Shown piece after piece: positions 1-8,896 of a stretch of DNA of 64,000 nt. The notes under the pieces are model-generated. The model saw only the letters and a list, made by a program, of their open reading frames with translations. It did no database searches and had not been told where the DNA came from. Both the position numbers and the translations under genes were made by a program. The first letter of the stretch is position 1. Every line of letters begins with the position of its first letter. The stretch lies in the IMG/VR virus record IMGVR_UViG_3300036851_000157, positions 1-64,000 of that record; one strand, 5' to 3'. Origin of the DNA: a virus.

Positions 1-241
1 TAAAGATGTTGACATTAGACGCTGGAACTCCCTGATCCGTCTCGGCAAAGTACTCCGGTGCGTAACGATTGAGATTCGGAATTGTCACAAAGCTTGATGT
101 ATCCGGAGTTCCCATTTCGTCATAGGAGCCAGCTCCCCCAGGATCAGTAGCATTCCAAGCACCAAGATCGATTGTGATCGGTCCCTCTTCGAAGCAGTTC
201 GCTAACATCTTGGAGTTGTCTAAAACCAGTTCAAACGTCAT
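1..241 (-). CDS. Tail-region protein, N-terminal part (cut by window edge)
   Basis: Starts with ATG at 241 inside an ATGA overlap with the stop of the preceding gene and is open to base 1. The first 19 residues (MTFELVLDNSKMLANCFEE) are almost identical to the start of the neighbouring 203-residue protein, so the two tandem genes share a duplicated leader. After that the sequences diverge. Its position after the tail-assembly gene suggests a virion tail or adhesin component. The C-terminus lies outside the window and may be the fragment at 63852-64000 if the genome is circular. Confidence 0.75.
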   Translation of the reverse strand, partial: MTFELVLDNSKMLANCFEEGPITIDLGAWNATDPGGAGSYDEMGTPDTSSFVTIPNLNRYAPEYFAETDQGVPASNVNIF

Positions 242-849
242 GGGCATCCCACCTCAATCCAGGCTTCATATACTCTAATCGTAGGTGGCGTATCCCAGTT
301 AGAATTCACAATCATGTTAAAATCCAGGAAAGCTCCTGCCATCAAAGCATTTGCCACGTCTTGTACCGTGTTTCCACCCCAAGCACCCATACTCAGAGAA
401 ACTGTTAGCTCTTGAATGGTTCCATTTACTAGTGGAATGTTGAAGCCGAAACCGCTTGTGCTTCCGTCGGAGAAGCCTCCGATTTCATCTGCTGAGTTTC
501 CAACACCGCCAGATGTTGCAATGAACACCTCGCCATGGGCATTCACAGGAGATCCTCCTCCAGTCACAGAAACCCGAATATGAAGCGTGATCGGACTGCC
601 CGTGCTGTAGCTACCCAAGGTCTCTAGACCATAGGTGTATGGGAACTGATCTTCTGCCGATTGAACGTAGCTGGCATCGGAACTATCGGCTAACACTGGC
701 TGAGAGCCAACAATGGTTGGTTCACCAAAGGGCCCTCCACCAGTATTCGCATAAGCCCCTGTAGGACGAATAATCTGAGATGAACAAGGTACCTCCTCGA
801 AGCAATTTGCCAGCATCTTCGAGTTATCTAGTACGAGCTCGTACGTCAC
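238..849 (-). CDS. Tail adhesin-domain protein
   Basis: 203 residues, GTG start at 849. Residues about 40-200 repeat a domain found in the middle of the upstream 588-residue protein: both have TIVG, then a D-A-(T/S)-Y-V stretch, LHIR(V/M)S, (I/A)GGFSDG, A-L-(E/M)-AGAF(L/I)(D/N)F and a closing VRVY/IRVY strand. The pattern is an all-beta, lectin- or carbohydrate-binding-like domain (inference). It is part of the late operon, overlaps the next gene by 4 bases, and probably acts on the tail surface. No catalytic motif seen. Confidence 0.8.
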   Translation of the reverse strand: MTYELVLDNSKMLANCFEEVPCSSQIIRPTGAYANTGGGPFGEPTIVGSQPVLADSSDASYVQSAEDQFPYTYGLETLGSYSTGSPITLHIRVSVTGGGSPVNAHGEVFIATSGGVGNSADEIGGFSDGSTSGFGFNIPLVNGTIQELTVSLSMGAWGGNTVQDVANALMAGAFLDFNMIVNSNWDTPPTIRVYEAWIEVGCP

Positions 850-867
850 CTTGCCACCTCCTCATCA

Positions 868-2634
868 TTATCCAACAAATCCGGCATTGTGTATCACTTG
901 AGCAGTGGGGTCGACCGTTGGTGTCAAGTTTCGATCAATCAGATAGATAGTAGAGCTCGCGTCTCTAGCCCACACCTTGACGTTGGCAGATCCCCACGTC
1001 CAGTAGAGTCTCGCTCTGTACCAAACCTCAGGAGTGAGGTTAACCGCAACGTCAGCAGTCACGCTTCCATCGTCGTACCAAGCAGCTCTGGCAACGCCAG
1101 CTACTACTTGGGCCTTGAGAGTACCTACGTCACCACCAGCAAACTCGATGATGTTTCGGCTGACTCCATCATACGCATCGTTTTCAGGAATGCTCTTGAC
1201 CTTGAAGTCAACAAACGTGGTGAATGCTGTTTCTTGATCGATCGACCCTCCGTAGGTAGTTCGAATGTGCTGCTCAGCAACACCAACACCCGTAGTAGGG
1301 TCAGGACGCAAATATCTGTCACTATCAGTGTTGTTGATAATGACGATCTTGGCGTTGTAGACCCGAACTTCTACAGGAAGTTCCACTGGATCCGAATTGA
1401 AGTTGGAAGCTCCGAGGAAATTGATGAACGCTCCAGCCTCTAGCGCAGCAACAACATCCGCTTCTGTCGAGTTGATCCATGCGTCCATCCGAAGAGGAAT
1501 CACATAATCGACCGGCGTACCTACAACGTCACTCAGTTTGAAGGCCATACCTTCTTGAGCGCCGTCAGAGAAGCCACCAACAGTCAGTTCTCCTTCGACA
1601 TCTGTGGAAATATGTACCTGAGCCTCAGCAGCGAGATTGTCCGGATCGTCGGGATTGATCGAACCGTCGATGGACATACGAATATGCAGCTCGAGTCGAC
1701 TACCTACTGTATACCCACCAGTCAGCAGAGGAATCGGGAACGTATACCCAAGATCTCCTTCACCAGACGTAACATACGTAGCGTCATCGTCATCGCTAAG
1801 AATATTTCCCGTGCCTACAATCGTAGGTAGGGCTGCTGAAGCGTTGTCTTCCATAGAGGATCCAAGAATCGGAATCGTGACGATATCCAATCCGTTGTTG
1901 ACTACTCCTTGAAGAATGATCTCCGTGTTGTTCGTGTCTTCCGTGATGTCCTCATTTAGAACCTGTCCAGGATTGTAGCCCTGGAAGTCTGCTGTGAAGT
2001 TGATGCAATCGCTCTCTTCGTCTGGTGGCGGAGGCGGGCCGACCGAAAGAAGATTACATGGAGGAAGAGTTCCACCAAGAATCGTCGCAAGGAGCGCGTC
2101 GACGTCTGCCTCCCGCGAGTCGAAACTGTAATAGGACCAGATCCCACAAGCAGGAGTAGTCTTGATAGAAATTGACCGCGACTCCGGGGTGGAAATATCC
2201 GTCCTGGTCTGGTATGAGCGACCGGCTGGCTGCGCTTGAGCGTTGTACACGATGTGAAGACGGTATCCAAGTTCTTCCGTCTCATCGTTTCCGATTCGAG
2301 TGACCCAAGCCAAATTGAACTTGATACGAGGGTTCATGTGCGTGTACATTCCCGGGTAGTCAGTGCTCTCATACACACCTTCACACTGCAGAAACGCCTT
2401 TGGCGTGTTCACACACTGGATGTCGGCACCGAACTCCTCGGCCTCGATCTTCTCGTAGTACGGAACACCATCGTAGTACCACTTCTCAGATTCGTTCTGA
2501 GTCGTGGGGTTAATGTTGACGGCCTGGAAACCGTTCCAAACGTAAGCCCCACCGGTGTGCGGGAATAGAACGGCCTTGGAGGAACCGTACTCGTAGAAAC
2601 GTTCGCCTGGTGCGTCATGCACGAGCTCTGTCAT
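868..2634 (-). CDS. Major-tail-protein paralogue fused to beta-rich adhesin domains
   Basis: 588 residues with AAAGGAGG before the ATG at 2634. Residues 1-200 resemble the true major tail protein: both open with a G-x-R-(F/K)-(Y/F)-E motif, then VLFP/ILFP, a GG and WNG, and later share a C-x-x-(P)-(K/R)-(A/E)-F-L-(Q/E)-C segment. After a proline-rich hinge (about 200-207) comes the beta domain shared with the next gene, and the last ~150 residues look like a concanavalin-type lectin fold. Likely a decorated tail-tube or tail-tip variant that binds host surface glycans. The MTP resemblance is visible; the function is inferred. Confidence 0.8.
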   Translation of the reverse strand: MTELVHDAPGERFYEYGSSKAVLFPHTGGAYVWNGFQAVNINPTTQNESEKWYYDGVPYYEKIEAEEFGADIQCVNTPKAFLQCEGVYESTDYPGMYTHMNPRIKFNLAWVTRIGNDETEELGYRLHIVYNAQAQPAGRSYQTRTDISTPESRSISIKTTPACGIWSYYSFDSREADVDALLATILGGTLPPCNLLSVGPPPPPDEESDCINFTADFQGYNPGQVLNEDITEDTNNTEIILQGVVNNGLDIVTIPILGSSMEDNASAALPTIVGTGNILSDDDDATYVTSGEGDLGYTFPIPLLTGGYTVGSRLELHIRMSIDGSINPDDPDNLAAEAQVHISTDVEGELTVGGFSDGAQEGMAFKLSDVVGTPVDYVIPLRMDAWINSTEADVVAALEAGAFINFLGASNFNSDPVELPVEVRVYNAKIVIINNTDSDRYLRPDPTTGVGVAEQHIRTTYGGSIDQETAFTTFVDFKVKSIPENDAYDGVSRNIIEFAGGDVGTLKAQVVAGVARAAWYDDGSVTADVAVNLTPEVWYRARLYWTWGSANVKVWARDASSTIYLIDRNLTPTVDPTAQVIHNAGFVG

Positions 2635-2645
2635 GGTGCCTCCTT

Positions 2646-3185
2646 TCAGCCATTGGAACCGGTCTCTTTAAGTCTCTGGGCATTGATGCGCATAATCTCC
2701 TGTTGACGATTGCGTGCGCTCTGCTGCCTGGGTTTGTTATCGGCCTTGACGCTATGAATCTTGATTAACGTAAGAAGTTTGTTAAGGTGCCAATACTGGG
2801 TTTCCCAGTTAATACCGAACCCGTCCATCCAATAATAGACAAGTTCGGCTGTGATGGCTTCCCCACTTTTCGGTTCGGGCCGATCCGCAAACCAAGTGGC
2901 AGAAGCTTTCTTCTCAAGATACTTGGAAACTTGTTCCTGTTGCTCTTCGGTGAGTTTCCAGAAAACCTCCGGAGCAATATTAGGAGTCAAACACATGCAT
3001 TCCAAGTAGCTAACGCTTTGTTCATCCGTTTTGTCTGGCGATGACAGAAGAGGAATCTCCCATTTCTCTTCCCATTTTGACAGAGAAGCCAGAGAATGCT
3101 CTAGCTCGATGTCCACAGTCTCGACGATAAACTTCTTGGTCTTCTCGTCGTAGGTGTCGGACACAACAACACTGAGTTTGAGCAT
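2646..3185 (-). CDS. Tail assembly protein (chaperone-like)
   Basis: 179 residues. I place the start at the ATG at 3185 because AAAGGAAG lies just upstream; a longer frame to 3350 has no ribosome site. Residues 28-110 (LEHSL, KWE, SVSYLECM, ATWF) match a conserved phage protein usually placed directly after the major tail protein. Together with that position this argues for the tail assembly chaperone, which would coat the tape measure during tube growth. No programmed frameshift product could be recognised. C-terminus is basic. Confidence 0.65.
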   Translation of the reverse strand: MLKLSVVVSDTYDEKTKKFIVETVDIELEHSLASLSKWEEKWEIPLLSSPDKTDEQSVSYLECMCLTPNIAPEVFWKLTEEQQEQVSKYLEKKASATWFADRPEPKSGEAITAELVYYWMDGFGINWETQYWHLNKLLTLIKIHSVKADNKPRQQSARNRQQEIMRINAQRLKETGSNG

Positions 3186-3207
3186 TCTCTGGCTTCCTTT
3201 CTGTCTG

Positions 3208-4089
3208 TCAGTACTCGTACGACCAGTCGGTATCGCCCGAAAGGGTGTAACCAGCTGCCGCATGGGCAGTGACCTCGGCAACTTCGCCGACAGCCAGAGC
3301 CGGCTGAGCACCAGTGGAAACGTCCTCGCCGTTGATCTTCCAGGTAACACCCGTGACCACCGGAATCGTGATCACGTGAGTGCCCGAGTTGTAGCTCGGC
3401 TGGTTGGCAAGAGTCAGCATGTTCACCACAGTCAGACCAGTGCCCATGGCGTTGAGGACCTCATCGGGAGTAGGCATGCGCGGGTCGACTCCAACCGCGC
3501 CCTCCACGATGACGAGCAGAGCCGCCAACAGGGTAGGATCCGCTGCGGGATCCGTACTGTCGATCGTCAGAAGTGACGTCGGACGAAGATCGTCGAAGTC
3601 CACATCAAGGAAAGCGACTGGCGTCGATTCGAACTCCCAGCTCAGGCTGGTCATCTCCGGGCTGTCGTTCACGGTGCCGTACGCCTTCTCCGAAGGAGAG
3701 GTCGTAAGACCGTAGCCGAAGTGATGCTTGAAACCTGCATCGGGGTCGAGGTCAGAACCGACCTTCGTCCTGTAGTACAGATCGAAAGGCTTGCGGGCCT
3801 GCTGGCCGACGGCAACGCCGTTGACGATCACAAAGCCGTCGCACTCGAGGAACTCCCTGGGGCACATATATGCCTCGACAGTTCCACCAAAGGTTTCGGC
3901 CGCGCGAATCGCACCGTACACGATGTTGTCCGCGTACGTCTTGGTGTTGTCAGCACCAGCAGGGGTTTCGGTGACAGTGGTGAGACCGTTCCAGGCCACA
4001 CCATCGCCACCACTCGGGAACAGGATCCCGTGGTCAACGCCAGTCTCAAACTTGCGCTGACCCGGTCCGTCCCAGGTGAGCTTAGCCAT
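3208..4089 (-). CDS. Major tail protein with C-terminal Ig-like domain
   Basis: 293 residues, AGGAGGAAG before the ATG. N-terminal ~215 residues form the tail-tube domain (LTWDGPGQRKFETG, ILFPSGGDGVAWNG). The last ~65 residues (from about 228) form an Ig-like bundle with VITIPVVTGV, GAQPALAVGE and a final W-S-Y. The same domain closes the capsid fusion protein at 4726-6921, so head and tail are decorated by related domains. Gene order connector, terminator, this, tail assembly protein is canonical for siphoviruses. Confidence 0.85.
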   Translation of the reverse strand: MAKLTWDGPGQRKFETGVDHGILFPSGGDGVAWNGLTTVTETPAGADNTKTYADNIVYGAIRAAETFGGTVEAYMCPREFLECDGFVIVNGVAVGQQARKPFDLYYRTKVGSDLDPDAGFKHHFGYGLTTSPSEKAYGTVNDSPEMTSLSWEFESTPVAFLDVDFDDLRPTSLLTIDSTDPAADPTLLAALLVIVEGAVGVDPRMPTPDEVLNAMGTGLTVVNMLTLANQPSYNSGTHVITIPVVTGVTWKINGEDVSTGAQPALAVGEVAEVTAHAAAGYTLSGDTDWSYEY

Positions 4090-4097
4090 TCTTCCTC

Positions 4098-4406
4098 CTA
4101 GAAGAACAATGTGAAAACATCGTGGTTGAGGTTGTCTGCCGGGAACGACCTGTTATGTCGTGCTCTGGGCAGTGATGCCAACAGGTCATACCAAGGACCC
4201 TCTGGATCCTCATCAATAGCTGTTAGCGTGTACCGCTTTTGATGGCGGAATGGGGCGTTGTCAGCGAACGCCGTATCCCCAACATCGCGAGTAATCGCAA
4301 TACAAGGATATGACATCTTCATGCCTTCCGGGGGCTGAATATACAACGCCGCTTCCAGTTCTTTTTCCTCAAGAATGTTCTTAAGGTACAACCGGAGCTG
4401 GTCCAT
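4098..4406 (-). CDS. Tail terminator protein
   Basis: 102 residues from the ATG at 4406, which has AGGAGG eight bases upstream; a GTG at 4415 would lie inside that ribosome site. Small alpha/beta protein lying between the head-closure protein and the major tail protein, the slot of the tail terminator (lambda gpU-like) that caps the tube and joins it to the head. Assignment rests mainly on size and synteny. Confidence 0.6.
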   Translation of the reverse strand: MDQLRLYLKNILEEKELEAALYIQPPEGMKMSYPCIAITRDVGDTAFADNAPFRHQKRYTLTAIDEDPEGPWYDLLASLPRARHNRSFPADNLNHDVFTLFF

Positions 4407-4713
4407 TGTATACACCTCCTAGCCTCATGATTAGACGGGGATGCTGGACTTCCACTGAAGGAACTTTCCACTTAGTCCCCGCCCAATCAACGTAGCGGAT
4501 GGCAATGAAGTGTTCGTTGGCAAATGCATCTGCGACGATCTCGATAAGGTTCTCGACACCAATCTCGTCGTTAACCTTGTCTTCGGTACGAACCTGGCGT
4601 GCGACTCTTTTGACATCACCGAAATATGATCTCTCAGTGATAATATCCTTCCACACGCCAGGTCGTACCTCAGTAGAGACGCCGAATCCAACCTTGCCGG
4701 CGAATCTTGCCAT
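4381..4713 (-). CDS. Head closure / head-tail connector protein
   Basis: 110 residues. Beta-rich; contains ITERSYFGDV, an ADAFANEHF(I/Y)xIRYV segment, GTKWKVPSVEVQHPRL and GGVYNG, a set conserved in phage head-closure proteins lying between capsid and tail terminator. It overlaps the following gene by 26 bases. Expected to close the portal channel after packaging and to offer the docking face for the tail. Confidence 0.7.
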   Translation of the reverse strand: MARFAGKVGFGVSTEVRPGVWKDIITERSYFGDVKRVARQVRTEDKVNDEIGVENLIEIVADAFANEHFIAIRYVDWAGTKWKVPSVEVQHPRLIMRLGGVYNGPAPVVP

Positions 4714-4725
4714 CAGCTACTCCGC

Positions 4726-6921
4726 TCAGTCGCGGGTGAAGCTCCACGTAGCGTCGAAGTTGTGCGGGAAGTAGTACCCGGTGTCCGGGTAAGCTCGCAC
4801 ATACACCGTCGCGCCCGAAGCGATCGCGGTCTGAGCACCAGCAGTCAGAGTCGCGTTCGTCTCGTCGTTCTTGTAGATCACGCCAGTGACCGAAGGAACC
4901 GTCAGAACACCCGTAGAGGTGACGAAGGTCGGAATGGTCGGAGTGACCTCAGTGCCGTTCGCACGCAGAAGAGCAAGCGCAGCCTTGTACTTGGTCAGAG
5001 CACCGGAGATCCGGGTCTCGATCAGGTACTTGTACTGGTTGTAGTCGATGTCGAAGTCATCAAACAGGCCGATGGCCGCACCCTTGTCCGCACCGACGGT
5101 GTAGTCGATCAGGTTGACGATGATTCCGAGGAGCTCACCGTCGTCCGTCTGCACACCCTCCATGACCTCGACGGTCACGATGTTCTTCACGCGAAGCGCA
5201 ACCGCGACGTCGTTCTCGGTCGGGTAGAGGCGACGCCCCATCCGGTCCTTCTCGAGAAGGAAGTTCGCGAGCTCGTCGTCGGTGGTGTAGAACGTCGGGT
5301 TGCCCGAGCCCTTGTAGTACTTCCTGGCACGCAGGATGAGCTCCACCTTGTCGTCGACCGTGGCGTTGGCCGGCGCAATCACCTTGTGGGTGTAGACGTC
5401 GTCATCGAACGCGATGGGACGGATGCCTGCGCCGTCACCAGCAGTCGGCGGCTCCTTGATCTTGTCGTCATCGTCGACCTCACGACCGTCACCCACGAGG
5501 ATCGCACGAGCGATCTCCTCGTCGAGCATGACACGCATCTCAGCCTTCATCCAGGCCACCACGTCGATCTCAGTGATGTCGAGAATGTCGTCGCGGTCCA
5601 GCTTCTGCTTCTTGTAGATGGTGGCCGGCGTGGTGACACGCTTCGACAGCGTGAACCACTCGTCCTTCTTCAGGTTGCCCTTGGCGTAGCCCTTGGCACG
5701 CGCCTCGTCGGCGGTAATGTCGGCCAGCATCGTCTTGACGCGACTGAAGGGAGAGTGACGAACGCCGTTGAGGACCCCGTCAACCCACTCGGTCCGACGC
5801 TTGATGAACTCCGGAGAGTCCTGAACCATGCGGGCGTCGGGGAACAGGTAGTCGATGTTCTCGATGCCGTAGGTAACGGCGTGACCGAGATGGTCCGACG
5901 CTGCCTGGGCGAGGTGGGCACGAAGGCTGGAGACGCCGCTGCCTTCACGACGGGTATCACCCATCGCGGCGTGCAGAAGCTCCTGCATCTCATCGGGCCC
6001 CCAGCGCTTGTCGAGCTCGAGCCCGCTGTGCTGGAGAGAAACCGTCTGCCCCGGGTTGCGGGTGAAACCGGCCTGCTCGAAGACGTTTCGAGTCATTTCT
6101 TGTGATCCTTCCTGGGTGTGGGTGAGGTCGCCCTCGTGGGTCTCTTCGGACTGGGCCAGCGAGTCTTCTCCTTGAAGACCCAGCCCAACTGCAATCACTT
6201 CACGGACGAGGGCCTCCTGGTCCTCATTCAGGCTGTCCCAGATCTCCTGCTTGGTAGCATGCTCGATCTCTTCGGTCTCGCCTTCTCCTTCGTCTGACTC
6301 CTCCGAATGCTCGATCTCTTCGGACTCGTCCTCGACAGACTCCTCCGCTTCCTCCGACACAGCGGACTCTTCGTTCTCATCCTCCTCGACAAAGTGCTCG
6401 AGGTTGCCGCCCAACACGATGAACGCGTCGTGCTGCAAAGTTTCCACCTGATCCGGGTCCTCCGGGTCATCTGGATTGTCGCTGTGAGCGACCTGAACGT
6501 TGTCTATCTTTGCGCCGGAGTTAGCGCCAGAAAGAGCCAGCGACACCTCCTTGATGCCGCCATGCATGACGCGCTTGACGCCATTGACGATCTTCTCCTT
6601 GAGCTCGTTTGCCCAGATGGACATCGAGTCGAGGTCGCCGTGTTCAACGGTCTCCTTGGCGTGTTGCCCCTTGGGGGTGCCGTTGATGTAGACATACCCG
6701 TAGGTACCGGCTCCATCGGGGTGGGACGTGTCTCGCTCTTCCAGAAGCACGTGGCCCAGGACATTCTCAACGTCCTTGTGACCGTGCTGCCAGACAAACG
6801 GCACCTTGGTGCCATTCTGATGTGCGAAAGCACCAGGCTCGATGACGCGGCCGTCGGTGCACACGATCCCCGCCTTGGTCACGTAGCCACTGAAGTTGGG
6901 CTTACGCTTTTCATTTCCCAT
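4726..6921 (-). CDS. Capsid maturation protease - major capsid protein fusion
   Basis: 731 residues. Residues 1-145 are an HK97-type prohead protease (WQHGH around residue 44, LDSMSIWA, then KEVSLALSGANSGA). Residues ~150-270 are extremely acidic and act plausibly as a scaffold/delta segment. From residue 276 follows an HK97-fold capsid protein, ending in an Ig-like domain (~655-731) shared with the major tail protein. Met276 (base 6096) is preceded by AGGAAGGA, so free capsid protein could also be made by internal initiation. One chain thus carries protease, scaffold, shell protein and surface domain. Confidence 0.85.
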   Translation of the reverse strand: MGNEKRKPNFSGYVTKAGIVCTDGRVIEPGAFAHQNGTKVPFVWQHGHKDVENVLGHVLLEERDTSHPDGAGTYGYVYINGTPKGQHAKETVEHGDLDSMSIWANELKEKIVNGVKRVMHGGIKEVSLALSGANSGAKIDNVQVAHSDNPDDPEDPDQVETLQHDAFIVLGGNLEHFVEEDENEESAVSEEAEESVEDESEEIEHSEESDEGEGETEEIEHATKQEIWDSLNEDQEALVREVIAVGLGLQGEDSLAQSEETHEGDLTHTQEGSQEMTRNVFEQAGFTRNPGQTVSLQHSGLELDKRWGPDEMQELLHAAMGDTRREGSGVSSLRAHLAQAASDHLGHAVTYGIENIDYLFPDARMVQDSPEFIKRRTEWVDGVLNGVRHSPFSRVKTMLADITADEARAKGYAKGNLKKDEWFTLSKRVTTPATIYKKQKLDRDDILDITEIDVVAWMKAEMRVMLDEEIARAILVGDGREVDDDDKIKEPPTAGDGAGIRPIAFDDDVYTHKVIAPANATVDDKVELILRARKYYKGSGNPTFYTTDDELANFLLEKDRMGRRLYPTENDVAVALRVKNIVTVEVMEGVQTDDGELLGIIVNLIDYTVGADKGAAIGLFDDFDIDYNQYKYLIETRISGALTKYKAALALLRANGTEVTPTIPTFVTSTGVLTVPSVTGVIYKNDETNATLTAGAQTAIASGATVYVRAYPDTGYYFPHNFDATWSFTRD

Positions 6922-6947
6922 TTTGACGGTTCTCCTTCCACTTCATC

Positions 6948-7535
6948 TCAACGGCCGTTCGATGCCGTTTGGGGTCGAGCTCGATCTAGTACAGCTCTCA
7001 GTTTTGCCTCCACATCCTTGATCACTGACCGAAGATGCGCGATTTGCTCTTCTTTCGAAGGTGCTTCCTTCTTGTTCGGCTCTTTCTTAGCTTCCCTAGC
7101 CCTTTCTTCACGGGCTTTCTTAAGAGCCTTTTCGGCAGCGGCCTTCTGCTTGGCGGTTTTTGGCTTCTCAGGTCCATCGGATTTCTCCGAACCGCCGCCC
7201 TTCTTAGAAGAGCTGCTGGATGAGGTACTACTCGAACCCGACTTTGCTTCGGCGAGTAGCTTTTCAAGGGCCGCCCTCAGAGTGGTAAGGCGGCTTCGTA
7301 GGGCTGCAGCCTGCCGGGATGCAGATGCAGCTTGATTCGCTTGCGTATGCAAGGTAGGACCTCTTGACCGGATAACGCTTCCATTCGGACTACTTCCATT
7401 ACTGGACTGCCCACCTGGTAGCTGCTGTCCTGGCTTACGGCCTTTGAGTTCCCTGTCTCGGAGATAACGCTCTCGACGAGCGGCTGGATCGTAGACGCCG
7501 GCGTGAACCAGGATGTCGTCTACACTAGAGGGCAT
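6948..7535 (-). CDS. Capsid scaffold-like protein
   Basis: 195 residues from the ATG at 7535 (a second ATG at 7541 is possible); start overlaps the portal stop. N-terminus has HAGVYDPAARRERYLRDREL then KGRKPG, a motif seen in phage head-assembly proteins. The middle is a serine/glycine linker, residues ~115-165 are an alanine/lysine-rich helix and the C-terminus is coiled-coil. Position between portal and protease-capsid gene suggests assembly scaffolding. Function inferred. Confidence 0.5.
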   Translation of the reverse strand: MPSSVDDILVHAGVYDPAARRERYLRDRELKGRKPGQQLPGGQSSNGSSPNGSVIRSRGPTLHTQANQAASASRQAAALRSRLTTLRAALEKLLAEAKSGSSSTSSSSSSKKGGGSEKSDGPEKPKTAKQKAAAEKALKKAREERAREAKKEPNKKEAPSKEEQIAHLRSVIKDVEAKLRAVLDRARPQTASNGR

Positions 7536-8877
7536 TCTCATCCACCCCCAAGTCCTTGAATGCGTCGTCAAGAACTTTGTTCATCTCTTCGAAGAGATCT
7601 CCTTCAGAACCTCCTACTGCAGACGCTGCTGGAGCGGCTACAGGATGCCCATTTGCGTCCAGATCCGCAGCAGTGTTTCCAGGCATGTTCGGGTTGCCCA
7701 ACTTGTCAGCATTCGGATCTGTAGAAGGCTTGTAACCGAGCTTCGGACGGATCTCATTGGCCGTGAGAACCTCGTTTCGGATCAACTTGTCCGCGATTTC
7801 AGCAATAGCCGAAAGCGGAAGGAAGGCGAACGGATCCCAGAAGGTCATGACTGACTGACCTTGAGTACGAGCAGTTTTAGTCAGGAATGAACGAATCATG
7901 CCTTGCCTGACAGCTGTGTACAAAGGCTTGATTGTTCGATTCATGTAGTTCAGCATAGCTGCTTCATCTGCGGAACCATTCATGATCTCTGGAGTGAGTC
8001 CGAGCTGGGTATAAAGCAGATTGACCAAATACTCGATCTGAGTCATGAGACTGTTTTCTGCCGGTCGGTTAAGCTGGATCACCTTGTCTGTAGCATCGAT
8101 ATAGCCGATACCAAGCGGACTGTTCTTCAGCTGTTCCTGCAGATCCTTAGTTCGATCCTCAGCCTGCTTCTTCCTCGTTGCTCCTCGAACCGTGTACGGA
8201 AGCTGAACAAGAACATCCAACTTTCCGTTTGCCGATGCTTCGTCAACGACATCGAGAATGCTGAGCTTCCGAGTAAGTCTCTGAAGAACCGAAGATCCAT
8301 CGTTCATCACCGAGAAGAACGGGTTGTAAACGACAGCAACGAACTTCTTCTCGAGAATCAAATCTCGACGATCGCCGATCTTCTCATCCCAGACTGAAAC
8401 ACAAACATGCTGAGGATAGAACTGTCTGATCATCCCTACACGCATGTTAGTGACGTCCCAGCCACCAGATAGTTCGGGATCGAGCGTTGTATCGACTGGC
8501 ACAATGGCGATGTAGCCCTCATCGAAGAGGGACATGTAGACATCGAGAAAGAAGGCGGCAGATGCCTGATCGACGTTTGCCTCGACAGAGAGACATTCAT
8601 TCAAACCAGACTTGATCGTCTCCTTGTATTGCTCGTTCTCGTCCAGTCGAACGTGACGAAACTCCACACCGGCGGCATCGACAGCCATTCGGACATAGAT
8701 CGCAGTCAGGAGCGTCTTGTCATTGACGTGTCGCATCCGATTGGTATCGGGCCGTCCCGTAGAAGGTCCGTACCAAGGGGAAACTTGTGAAGAGTTGCGA
8801 AGAGATGTGGCTTGTCGGTCTGCTACGAAAGCATTCCAAGCATGCCGAAGCTGCTTTCCGATTCGTTCTCGTGCCAT
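7525..8877 (-). CDS. Portal protein
   Basis: 450 residues, HK97/SPP1-type portal. Diagnostic parts: the stem region with LTRKLSILDVVDEA, QLNRPAENSLMTQIEYLVNL, an LGLTPEIMNGSADEAAMLNYM segment and the C-terminal crown with LTANEIRPKLGY. It follows TerL and precedes the scaffold-like and capsid genes. It forms the twelve-fold ring at the unique vertex for DNA entry and exit. Confidence 0.9.
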   Translation of the reverse strand: MARERIGKQLRHAWNAFVADRQATSLRNSSQVSPWYGPSTGRPDTNRMRHVNDKTLLTAIYVRMAVDAAGVEFRHVRLDENEQYKETIKSGLNECLSVEANVDQASAAFFLDVYMSLFDEGYIAIVPVDTTLDPELSGGWDVTNMRVGMIRQFYPQHVCVSVWDEKIGDRRDLILEKKFVAVVYNPFFSVMNDGSSVLQRLTRKLSILDVVDEASANGKLDVLVQLPYTVRGATRKKQAEDRTKDLQEQLKNSPLGIGYIDATDKVIQLNRPAENSLMTQIEYLVNLLYTQLGLTPEIMNGSADEAAMLNYMNRTIKPLYTAVRQGMIRSFLTKTARTQGQSVMTFWDPFAFLPLSAIAEIADKLIRNEVLTANEIRPKLGYKPSTDPNADKLGNPNMPGNTAADLDANGHPVAAPAASAVGGSEGDLFEEMNKVLDDAFKDLGVDENAL

Positions 8878-8896
8878 GAGTCACCTCCTTCCTGTG

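Noticed and set aside
4762-6105. Long open frame (447 codons) on the plus strand
   Set aside because: It is the reverse-strand shadow of the capsid gene, with no ribosome site and Val/Arg/Asp/Leu-rich composition typical of antisense reading.
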